Of a stretch of 5,172 nucleotides of DNA, positions 1-5,172 are shown piece by piece. Both the position numbers and the translations under genes were made by a program. Every line of letters starts with the position of its first letter. The stretch's first letter is position 1. Below the pieces are notes generated by a model. That model was not told where the DNA came from. It worked only from the letters and a program-made list of their open reading frames with translations, and searched no databases. Origin of the DNA: Actinotignum schaalii (GTDB lineage Bacteria > Actinomycetota > Actinomycetes > Actinomycetales > Actinomycetaceae); assembly GCA_946222725.1 (NCBI GenBank), contig CAMIHT010000136.1, positions 1-5,172 of the forward strand, in the 5' to 3' direction.

Positions 1-2630
1 GCGGACACCTGTTCGGCACTCCCCGCCCCGCTGGTGTGAATCGCCACCCCCGGGCCGGCCATGCCCGCCGCGGTATTCCCCGCAACAGTCACCGGGCCGG
101 TCACCTGGGCTTCAGCTTCTAGGCGCGCTGCGCGTTCGGAAGGAAGCTCGAACTTGAAGAGGTACCGGACGGTTTCCGACATGATATTGTCGTTCATCGC
201 CTGGAACATGCGGTAGCCCTCGTCCTTGTATTCAACGAGTGGATCACGCTGCGCCATGGCGCGCAAGCCGATACCTTCCTTGAGGTAATCCATTTCGTAG
301 AGGTGCTCGCGCCACTTGCGATCCAGCACGGACAGCACGATCTGGCGTTCCAGTTCGCGCATATTTTCCTCGCCGACTTCCGCTTCGCGCTCCTCGTAAT
401 GGGCGTGAATATCATCGGTGAGTTCACGCTTAAGCGCGGTACGATCCAGCTGGGACGGCCCCCCGATCTCATCGAGATATTCCTCCGCGGTGAAACCGGG
501 AGTGTAGTAGCCCTTGAGGTCCGTCCACAGCGCGGAAAGATCCCACGCTTCCTCATTATCATCGGCGGTGTGGGCACTGACCACGTCATCCACCACGAAG
601 TCGAGGAAGCCCTGCACCATGGACTCCATATTTTCACCCTCGAGGATGGAACGCCGCTCGGTGTACACCACGGTACGCTGGTCGTTCATAACGTCGTCGT
701 ACTTGAGGACGTTCTTACGCATTTCCGCGTTCCGCGCCTCGTTTTCGGTTTGGGCCCGCGAAACGTTCTTCGACATCTGCTTCGTTTCGATCGGAGCATC
801 GTCGTCCATGGCGTAGCTGAGCATCCGCCCGGCCATACCCTGGCCCCACAGGCGCAGCAAGTCATCTTCCAGGGAAAGATAGAAGCGGGATTCACCCGGA
901 TCGCCCTGGCGGCCACTACGCCCGCGCAGCTGGTTATCAATACGCCGGGATTCGTGCCGCTCCGAACCGAGCACGTACAGGCCACCCAATTCGGCCACTT
1001 CTTCGTGTTCAGCCTTGACGGCCTCCTGCTGGCGCGCCAGTTCTTCCGGCCAGGCAGCCTCGTATTCCTCCGGGGTTTCTTCCGGGTCCAAACCCCGGGC
1101 CGCGAGCGCATCCACCGCGCGGTGTTCGGGGTTGCCGCCCAGCATAATATCGGTACCACGGCCGGCCATATTGGTGGCCACCGTGACCGCACCCTTACGC
1201 CCGGCTTCGGCCACCACGCGCGCTTCCCGTTCGTGCTGCTTCGCGTTGAGAACCTGATGCTCGATGCCTTCGCGCGCGAGCAAATCGGAAAGCTCTTCGG
1301 AAGCTTCCACAGAGGCGGTACCCACCAGGACGGGCTGGCCCTTTTCGTGGCGTTCCACAATATCTTCCACAACCGCGCGCAGCTTAGCAGCGCGAGTGGG
1401 ATAAATAAGATCCTGTTCATCCTTACGGATCATCGGCTTATTCGTGGGAATAGGGACGACGCCGAGCTTATACGTCGAGGCGAATTCCTCGGCTTCGGTT
1501 TCTGCCGTACCCGTCATGCCCGAAAGCTTGTTGTACAGGCGGAAATAGTTCTGGAGGGTGATCGTGGCCAGAGTCTGGTTCTCTGCCTTGATCTCCACGC
1601 CTTCCTTCGCTTCAATCGCCTGGTGCATGCCTTCGTTATAACGCCGCCCGGGCAGCACGCGCCCGGTGTGTTCGTCCACGATAAGCACTTCGCCGTTGAG
1701 CACCACGTAATCGCGGTCCCGTTCGAAAAGCTCCTTGGCCTTAATTGCATTATTCAGGTAGCCAATAAGTGGAGTATTGAGGGATTCGTAGAGGTTATCG
1801 ATACCCAGGGCATCTTCCACCTTGTCAATTCCCGCTTCGAGCACACCCACGGTGCGCTTCTTCTCATCCACTTCGTAATCGGTATCGCGCCGCATCCGCA
1901 GCACCAAGCGTGCGAATTCGCGATACCACTTATTGGCATCACCTTCGGCCGGGCCGGAAATAATCAGCGGGGTGCGCGCTTCGTCTATAAGAATGGAGTC
2001 AACTTCGTCAACGATGACGAAATTATGCCCACGCTGCACCAGCTCACTGGTACGCCAGGCCATATTGTCACGCAGATAATCGAAACCAAATTCGTTATTG
2101 GTTCCGTAGGTGATATCCGCATTGTATTGCTCGCGGCGCTGTTCGGGAGTTTGCCCGGTGAGAATACAGCCGGTGGTCACCCCGAGGAAACGGTAGACAC
2201 GCCCCATGAGTTCCGACTGATAGGAGGCAAGGTAATCATTAACCGTGACTACGTGCACGCCCTCACCGGTGAGCGAATTGAGGTAGGCGGGCATAGTTGC
2301 CACGAGCGTTTTACCTTCACCGGTTTTCATTTCGGCAATATTGCCCAGGTGGAGAGCCGCCCCGCCCATAACCTGTACGTCATAGGGACGCTGGCCGATA
2401 GTCCGCACTGCCGCTTCGCGCACCGTGGCAAAAGCTTCGGGGAGGATGTCATCGAGGGTTTCTCCCTCTTTCAGGCGCTCCTTGAAGCTATCGGTTTGCG
2501 CGCGCAACTCCTCATCACTCATCGCCGAGATATCACTTTCGAGCGCATTGACCTGCGCGGTGATGTTCTTCAGCTTCTTCAGCGTGCGGCCTTCGCCGGC
2601 GCGAAGGATACGATCAATCAAGCGTGCCAC
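1..2630 (-). CDS. secA: Protein translocase subunit SecA (SecA1 type), C-terminal end cut off by the window
   Basis: SecA is the ATPase motor that drives unfolded preproteins through the SecYEG channel at the cytoplasmic membrane. 876 residues are visible, and the reading frame runs intact off the left edge. The Walker A loop TGEGKT is at about residues 103-108 and the Walker B DEVD at 208-211. The preprotein-crosslinking region follows (about 220-370). The GMTGTA stretch, the GRGTDI motif (490-495) and the arginine-finger segment [11 protein letters not shown] (567-577, R571 and R574) mark the second motor domain. The helical scaffold/wing ends with the [19 protein letters not shown] stretch (from 780) and LFKFEL (824-829). 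A Gly/Ala-rich tail follows, and its end, including any zinc-binding motif, lies outside the window. The GTG start at 2630 is chosen because AAGGAG lies 9 nt upstream, the protein then begins [14 protein letters not shown] like other SecA proteins, and motif positions agree with E. coli numbering to within one to three residues. An in-frame TTG farther upstream lacks a ribosome binding site. Family identity is certain. Confidence 0.98.
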   Translation of the reverse strand, partial: MARLIDRILRAGEGRTLKKLKNITAQVNALESDISAMSDEELRAQTDSFKERLKEGETLDDILPEAFATVREAAVRTIGQRPYDVQVMGGAALHLGNIAEMKTGEGKTLVATMPAYLNSLTGEGVHVVTVNDYLASYQSELMGRVYRFLGVTTGCILTGQTPEQRREQYNADITYGTNNEFGFDYLRDNMAWRTSELVQRGHNFVIVDEVDSILIDEARTPLIISGPAEGDANKWYREFARLVLRMRRDTDYEVDEKKRTVGVLEAGIDKVEDALGIDNLYESLNTPLIGYLNNAIKAKELFERDRDYVVLNGEVLIVDEHTGRVLPGRRYNEGMHQAIEAKEGVEIKAENQTLATITLQNYFRLYNKLSGMTGTAETEAEEFASTYKLGVVPIPTNKPMIRKDEQDLIYPTRAAKLRAVVEDIVERHEKGQPVLVGTASVEASEELSDLLAREGIEHQVLNAKQHEREARVVAEAGRKGAVTVATNMAGRGTDIMLGGNPEHRAVDALAARGLDPEETPEEYEAAWPEELARQQEAVKAEHEEVAELGGLYVLGSERHESRRIDNQLRGRSGRQGDPGESRFYLSLEDDLLRLWGQGMAGRMLSYAMDDDAPIETKQMSKNVSRAQTENEARNAEMRKNVLKYDDVMNDQRTVVYTERRSILEGENMESMVQGFLDFVVDDVVSAHTADDNEEAWDLSALWTDLKGYYTPGFTAEEYLDEIGGPSQLDRTALKRELTDDIHAHYEEREAEVGEENMRELERQIVLSVLDRKWREHLYEMDYLKEGIGLRAMAQRDPLVEYKDEGYRMFQAMNDNIMSETVRYLFKFELPSERAARLEAEAQVTGPVTVAGNTAAGMAGPGVAIHTSGAGSAEQVS

Positions 2631-2639
2631 TTCGTCGAG

Positions 2640-2645
2640 CTCCTT
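2640..2645 (-). promoter_or_regulatory. Shine-Dalgarno site of secA
   Basis: AAGGAG on the minus strand lies 9 nt before the GTG at 2630. It decides the secA start. The TAA stop of a short upstream ORF overlaps its first bases (TAAGGAG), a geometry that would allow translational coupling. Confidence 0.85.
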
Positions 2646-2727
2646 ACCGTGGGCATACGGATGCAATTGTACGGGGTAGAAGCGCGCCCCGCCCCACCTC
2701 TTTCACCATTAGCTTTGCGTTCTTCAT
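2644..2727 (-). CDS. Possible 27-codon leader ORF immediately upstream of secA
   Basis: An ATG at 2727 opens a 27-residue frame. It begins [14 protein letters not shown], ends TIASVCPR, and stops at a TAA (2646-2644) that overlaps the secA Shine-Dalgarno site, 13 nt before the secA GTG. The N-terminal half is basic (K2, K5, K9, R13). There is no convincing signal peptide or membrane segment, and I recognise no arrest motif of the SecM or RAPP/RAPG type. The only Shine-Dalgarno-like bases before the ATG are a short GAG. Two of its codons are CTA, which does not occur in the first 836 codons of secA, and this argues against ordinary coding selection. The best -10 element for secA lies inside this frame, so an mRNA starting there would not include it. 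It would be carried only on read-through from the prenyl synthase gene or from a farther promoter. It may be a chance ORF. Confidence 0.2.
   Translation of the reverse strand: MKNAKLMVKEVGRGALLPRTIASVCPR
2666..2671 (-). promoter_or_regulatory. Probable -10 element of the secA promoter
   Basis: TACAAT on the minus strand matches TATAAT at five of six positions. It would place transcription start near 2658, giving a leader of about 28 nt that keeps the AAGGAG site and the GTG start. No good -35 hexamer is found at 16-18 nt spacing; that stretch is G-rich (GGGGCGGGGCG). Promoters relying mainly on the -10 box are common in actinobacteria. This is inferred from sequence only. Confidence 0.45.
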
Positions 2728-2743
2728 TACGCTCAGTTTTTCA

Positions 2744-2761
2744 CCAGCTCGGCAGAGCCGG
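2744..2761 (-). other. Hairpin just after the prenyl synthase stop codon
   Basis: On the minus strand CCGGCTC and GAGCTGG pair around the loop TGCC, giving a 7-bp stem with one G-U pair, 4 nt past the TAG stop. The sequence after it (TGAAAAACTGAG) has no U-tract, so it is not a canonical intrinsic terminator. It may stabilise the 3' end of the menG-prenyl synthase mRNA or weakly separate that unit from secA. Confidence 0.35.
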
Positions 2762-2765
2762 CCGC

Positions 2766-3770
2766 CTAGACCGTACGGTCCACCACCGAGCGGGCATATT
2801 GCGTTAGAGCTTCCCGTACCGCCGTGTTCTCCAGGTCAGCGATAGCCGCCACGGCCCGCGCCGCCCATTCCTCGGCGAGCACCCGGGTTTCTTCCATAAC
2901 CGAATGACTCCGCAAAGCTTCGAGCACGGTATCAAGGCGCTGCCCGGCCAGCTCCCCGCGGTCCAATTCCGCCAAGATCGCTCGGCCGTCGTCGTCCAAT
3001 ATCCCCGCGGCGGCACGTTCCCGCAACAAAATAGTGGGCATAGTATCCACCGATTCGCGCAGGTCCGTGCCCTGTTCTTTACCGGTTTCTTCGGAAACAA
3101 CATCGATATAGTCATCGGCGATCTGGAAGGCGATCCCCACGTTTTCGCCAAATTCTTGCACCCGGGCAGCAACTGGGGCGTACTCGGCCTCCCGGTTCCC
3201 GGCCGCGGCAAAAACGCCTTCACGTGCTGAGGCGGCAATAAGCGACCCGGTTTTCCCGGCCAGAACCTCCAGGTAGTGCGCCCGCGGAGACACCCCGCGC
3301 GTGCGCCCCACGGTTTCCAGCAGCTGTCCGGTGCACAGGCGCCGGAAGGTTTCCGCGTAATCCTTAACCGCCCGCGCTCCCAGGTCCGCCATCATGGACG
3401 AAGCGCGCGAAAATAGAATATCTCCGGCCATAATCGCCGCGGAATTACCGTAATTGCGATGCGCGGCCGGAACCCCGCGCCGCAGCGGAGCTTCATCCAT
3501 AACGTCATCGTGGTAGAGCGAGGCCAGATGCGTGAGCTCCATTGCCACCGCCACGTGCTCGACCCGCTCGGATTCCGGCTCCGGGCCCAGATACCCGCAG
3601 AGCAACGCCAAGGCCGGCCGCATCCGCTTTCCGCCCGCCTCGGCAAGATACGTGGTGATCGGGTCCACGCGCAGGTCACCAAAATGCGTGGCCGCGTCCA
3701 GCTTTTTTTCGACGACGCCGAGCCGCTCCCCCACGCGGGTGAGTAGCTCTTCGACAGTCAGGTCTTTCAC
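2766..3770 (-). CDS. Long-chain trans-polyprenyl diphosphate synthase (GrcC1/HepT-like), menaquinone side chain
   Basis: This cytoplasmic enzyme adds isopentenyl diphosphate units to an allylic primer to make the all-trans tail of menaquinone. The 334-residue length is normal for the family. Visible motifs are GGKRMRP (about 46-52), the first aspartate-rich motif in LASLYHDDVMDEAPLRRG (D88, D89, D92), the GKTGS stretch (about 172-176), the second aspartate-rich motif FQIADDYID (D219, D220, D223) and the following GKEQGTDLRE. The residue five places before the first motif is alanine, not an aromatic, which fits a long-chain product; the exact chain length cannot be read from sequence. The GTG at 3770 is preferred: AGGA lies 9 nt upstream and the start clears menG. 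A TTG at 3779, preceded by GGAAAG, would add three residues. The open frame continues to an ATG at 3872, but that would overlap menG by 52 nt and add a basic stretch unlike the family. It is 50 bp downstream of menG and probably co-transcribed with it. A role in making another polyprenyl diphosphate is less likely given that neighbour. Confidence 0.93.
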   Translation of the reverse strand: MKDLTVEELLTRVGERLGVVEKKLDAATHFGDLRVDPITTYLAEAGGKRMRPALALLCGYLGPEPESERVEHVAVAMELTHLASLYHDDVMDEAPLRRGVPAAHRNYGNSAAIMAGDILFSRASSMMADLGARAVKDYAETFRRLCTGQLLETVGRTRGVSPRAHYLEVLAGKTGSLIAASAREGVFAAAGNREAEYAPVAARVQEFGENVGIAFQIADDYIDVVSEETGKEQGTDLRESVDTMPTILLRERAAAGILDDDGRAILAELDRGELAGQRLDTVLEALRSHSVMEETRVLAEEWAARAVAAIADLENTAVREALTQYARSVVDRTV

Positions 3771-3779
3771 GATAGCCAA

Positions 3780-3783
3780 TCCT
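3780..3783 (-). promoter_or_regulatory. Likely Shine-Dalgarno site of the prenyl synthase gene
   Basis: AGGA on the minus strand lies 9 nt before the GTG at 3770. A second purine run, GGAAAG (3791-3786), lies 6 nt before a TTG at 3779, so the two starts cannot be separated with certainty. They differ by only three residues. Confidence 0.5.
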
Positions 3784-3820
3784 AGCTTTCCGATGGTGCG
3801 CCGGCCCGCGGCCCGGTGCC

Positions 3821-4525
3821 TCAGTGCGCCGCCGGCAGGGTAGCGCGGTGCAGCGCAACGATCCCGTTGCACATATTACGGTATTCAACGTCGCGCCACC
3901 CGGCTTCGTGCAGCCAGCCGGCCAGAGTGCGTTGATCGGGCCAGTCAATAATCGACTCCATAAGATAGGCGTAGGCCGGACCATCCGAGGAGGCCAGGGC
4001 CGCCACCCGGGGGAGCACGTGGCGCAGATAGCCGTGGTAGAGGGCGCGGAAAGGCGGGCAGGTCGGCGTGGAAAATTCCGCGATAACCACGTTCCCGCCC
4101 GGGCGCGTCACGCGGGCCATTTCTTGGAGGGCGCGCTGGGGATCGTGGATATTACGTAGGCCGTAGGAAATAGTGACGGCGTCGAAGGTATTATCGGCGA
4201 AGGGAAGATCGCAGGCATCGGCCTGCACAAAACGCAGATCAGGGTGGCGCAGGCGCGCAACCTCAAGCATCCCATCCGAAAAATCGGCGCCCACCACACG
4301 CGCCCCCACCCGGGCAAAATGTTCGGTGGACGTGCCGGTCCCGCAGGCCAGATCGAGGATCTCCATCCCCTCCTCAATACGCAGAGCTTCGGTGACGTAG
4401 CGGCGCCACAACCGCACCTGCCCGAAACTGAGTAGGTCATTGCTCAGGTCGTAGCGCGGGGCGACCTGGTCGAACATCCCGGCGACGGCGCGCGGATCTT
4501 TGCTGAGTTGTGCACGTGCAGACAT
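3821..4525 (-). CDS. menG: Demethylmenaquinone methyltransferase
   Basis: MenG (UbiE family) transfers a methyl group from S-adenosylmethionine to demethylmenaquinone, the last ring modification in menaquinone synthesis, at the cytoplasmic face of the membrane. The 234-residue protein is full length for the family. It opens with KDPRAVAGMFDQVAPRYDLS (about 9-28). The SAM-binding motif I LDLACGTG is at 57-64, GADFSDGML at 79-87, and FDAVTISYGLRNIHDP at about 114-129. RVTRPGG precedes EFSTP (150-154). SIIDWPDQRTLAGWLHEAGW lies near the C-terminus and NGIVALH is at 220-226. The usual NLTGGIVALH reads NMCNGIVALH here. The ATG at 4525 is the first start after an in-frame TGA 12 nt upstream, and the N-terminus matches the mycobacterial MenG pattern well. 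The only purine run before it, AGAGGG, ends 1 nt from the ATG, too close for a normal Shine-Dalgarno site. It is first in a likely two-gene unit with the prenyl synthase. Confidence 0.95.
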   Translation of the reverse strand: MSARAQLSKDPRAVAGMFDQVAPRYDLSNDLLSFGQVRLWRRYVTEALRIEEGMEILDLACGTGTSTEHFARVGARVVGADFSDGMLEVARLRHPDLRFVQADACDLPFADNTFDAVTISYGLRNIHDPQRALQEMARVTRPGGNVVIAEFSTPTCPPFRALYHGYLRHVLPRVAALASSDGPAYAYLMESIIDWPDQRTLAGWLHEAGWRDVEYRNMCNGIVALHRATLPAAH

Positions 4526-4532
4526 GCCCTCT

Positions 4533-4560
4533 ATTCAACCAGCTTGGGCGTATTTGGCAA
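4533..4560 (-). promoter_or_regulatory. menG: Candidate promoter of menG, positioned for a leaderless mRNA
   Basis: On the minus strand TTGCCA (4560-4555, five of six matches to TTGACA) is followed after 16 nt by TTGAAT (4538-4533, four of six matches to TATAAT). Only 7 nt separate this box from the menG ATG, so transcription would begin at or next to the start codon. This fits the lack of a properly spaced ribosome binding site. Leaderless mRNAs are common in actinobacteria. The assignment is inference from spacing. Confidence 0.4.
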
Positions 4561-4569
4561 GAGTGGAAT

Positions 4570-4602
4570 CCCGGCCGGGTGGACATCCGCGGGAAATCCC
4601 CG
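4570..4602. other. GC-rich palindromes in the divergent control region
   Basis: The 169-bp region between menG and the plus-strand membrane-protein gene contains a perfect 10-bp palindrome CCCGGCCGGG (4570-4579), CCGCGG (4587-4592), and a small hairpin CGGG-AAATC-CCCG (4590-4602). They lie upstream of both candidate promoters and could be operator sites, but short GC palindromes arise easily by chance in such DNA. I recognise no known operator. Confidence 0.2.
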
Positions 4603-4658
4603 GCTTCGACGGACGCCCCGAGGGACTTCAAACCGGCCATTTTCCGTCAGGCGGGGAC

Positions 4659-4664
4659 TAGACT
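4659..4664 (+). promoter_or_regulatory. Candidate -10 element for the membrane-protein gene
   Basis: TAGACT fits the actinobacterial TAnnnT pattern and would start transcription near 4671, leaving a leader of about 24 nt that contains the GAGGAG site. No recognisable -35 hexamer lies 16-18 nt upstream, so confidence is low. Confidence 0.3.
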
Positions 4665-4683
4665 GAAAAAGAAGTCACGAATC

Positions 4684-4689
4684 GAGGAG
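4684..4689 (+). promoter_or_regulatory. Shine-Dalgarno site of the membrane-protein gene
   Basis: GAGGAG ends 5 nt before the ATG at 4695. It supports that ATG over the in-frame ATGs at codons 7 and 10. Confidence 0.7.
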
Positions 4690-4694
4690 TCGTT

Positions 4695-5172
4695 ATGTCC
4701 CTGCCCACGCCCATGCCAGCGATGACCCCGCCTCTGCTGGCCGATGTGCGCCGCGATTTTGGCGCCCGTACCTGGATTGTGGCTCTGTTGAGCCCCGTGA
4801 TCGCGGTGGTGGTCACCTTCCTTATCACGCTTTTCTTCGCCTGGCTCGGCTTGCGCGGCATGAGCGGTCTCGATATGGGCGGGGTGAACCTCGCCGAGGT
4901 ACTCACCGCCCCGAAGTGGGCAGCTCTTACTTTGCTGCTAGCCCTGGGTGGCACCGCGCGAGTAGTGGCGGAACCGAGTCTTTTTGATATGAGTTTCTTC
5001 GTTCCGGCTCTCACCCTCACCCTCCTCATCGGTCTCATCATCTACTTCCTCAACCAGTGGGTGGGCCGGGGCAAGCGAAATTCCACCCTGCTGGTGTGGA
5101 TTCCGGCCTGGGTATCGGCGGGCGTGCTGGCGGCGATCGGCGCCGGGCTGGCCGCGTTCATGCGGGTGGATC
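4695..5172 (+). CDS. Unrecognised multi-spanning membrane protein, C-terminal part beyond the window
   Basis: I do not recognise the family. 159 residues are visible and the frame is open at the right edge. A short Pro/Met-rich start (MSLPTPMPAMTPP) is followed by a charged stretch, LLADVRRDFGARTW (14-27). Four hydrophobic segments then appear: about 28-51 (VALLSPVIAVVVTFLITLFF region), 75-92 (weaker), 101-122 (FFVPALTLTLLIGLIIYFLN region) and 131-156 (TLLVWIPAWVSAGVLAAIGA region). The basic cluster GRGKR (124-128) between the third and fourth segments suggests a cytoplasmic loop. There is no cleavable signal peptide, cysteine motif or catalytic signature in the visible part. The ATG at 4695 is chosen for its GAGGAG site. 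The gene is transcribed away from menG and shares the 169-bp control region with it; a link to quinones cannot be inferred. The aspartate-rich motif expected of the MenA prenyltransferase is not present in this part. Confidence 0.8.
   Translation, partial: MSLPTPMPAMTPPLLADVRRDFGARTWIVALLSPVIAVVVTFLITLFFAWLGLRGMSGLDMGGVNLAEVLTAPKWAALTLLLALGGTARVVAEPSLFDMSFFVPALTLTLLIGLIIYFLNQWVGRGKRNSTLLVWIPAWVSAGVLAAIGAGLAAFMRVD

Noticed and set aside
2630..2662. TTG about 11 codons upstream of the secA GTG as an alternative start
   Set aside because: It has no ribosome binding site and would add residues before the conserved [12 protein letters not shown] beginning. The GTG has AAGGAG at 9 nt.
2744..2761. 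Intrinsic terminator after the prenyl synthase gene
   Set aside because: The stem is present but is followed by GAAAAACTGAG, not a U-tract, so it is listed only as a hairpin.
303..2807. 834-codon plus-strand ORF opposite secA
   Set aside because: It is in exact codon register with secA on the other strand and stays open only because secA lacks TTA, CTA and TCA codons. Its translation resembles no protein I know, while the minus strand gives an unmistakable SecA.
2766..3872. Longer 368-residue form of the prenyl synthase starting at the ATG at 3872
   Set aside because: It would overlap the menG coding end by 52 nt and add an Arg/Ala-rich N-terminus not expected in the family. The GTG at 3770 has a well-spaced AGGA.
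4658..5041. 127-codon minus-strand ORF under the membrane-protein gene
   Set aside because: It is Arg/Ser/Thr-rich with no recognisable motif. The plus-strand frame has a Shine-Dalgarno site and coherent membrane segments.
1..5172. Mobile elements, CRISPR arrays, tRNA or rRNA genes, defence or toxin-antitoxin modules
   Set aside because: No repeats, terminal inverted repeats, transposase motifs or RNA signatures are visible. The window is almost fully occupied by housekeeping genes.

Overview
The window looks like chromosomal housekeeping DNA from a GC-rich Gram-positive actinomycete. The evidence is the GC-rich third codon positions, the close match of the methyltransferase to the mycobacterial MenG pattern, GTG starts with good Shine-Dalgarno sites, and a run of 836 secA codons with no TTA, CTA or TCA. 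A family such as Actinomycetaceae is possible, but nothing seen here fixes it.

Most of the window is read on the minus strand. From right to left it holds menG (4525 to 3821), a long-chain polyprenyl diphosphate synthase (3770 to 2766), a 135-bp gap, and secA (2630 to beyond the left edge; 876 residues visible, C-terminal end missing). MenG and the prenyl synthase are 50 bp apart and very likely form one menaquinone unit: the synthase makes the isoprenoid tail and MenG carries out the final ring methylation. SecA, the ATPase motor of the Sec protein export pathway, has its own likely promoter and a clear ribosome binding site. The gap before it also contains a 27-codon ORF whose TAA stop overlaps the secA ribosome binding site.

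A 169-bp divergent control region (4526 to 4694) separates menG from a plus-strand gene (4695 to beyond the right edge). That gene encodes an unrecognised multi-spanning membrane protein, of which 159 residues are visible. On the menG side a promoter-like sequence sits where it would give a leaderless mRNA. On the other side there is a -10-like TAGACT and a good Shine-Dalgarno site.

I found no RNA genes, mobile elements, CRISPR arrays, integration sites or broken genes. No stretch of more than 300 bases lacks a gene. I do not see a novel system. The items most worth checking are the short ORF abutting secA, the apparent leaderless start of menG, and the gene order.
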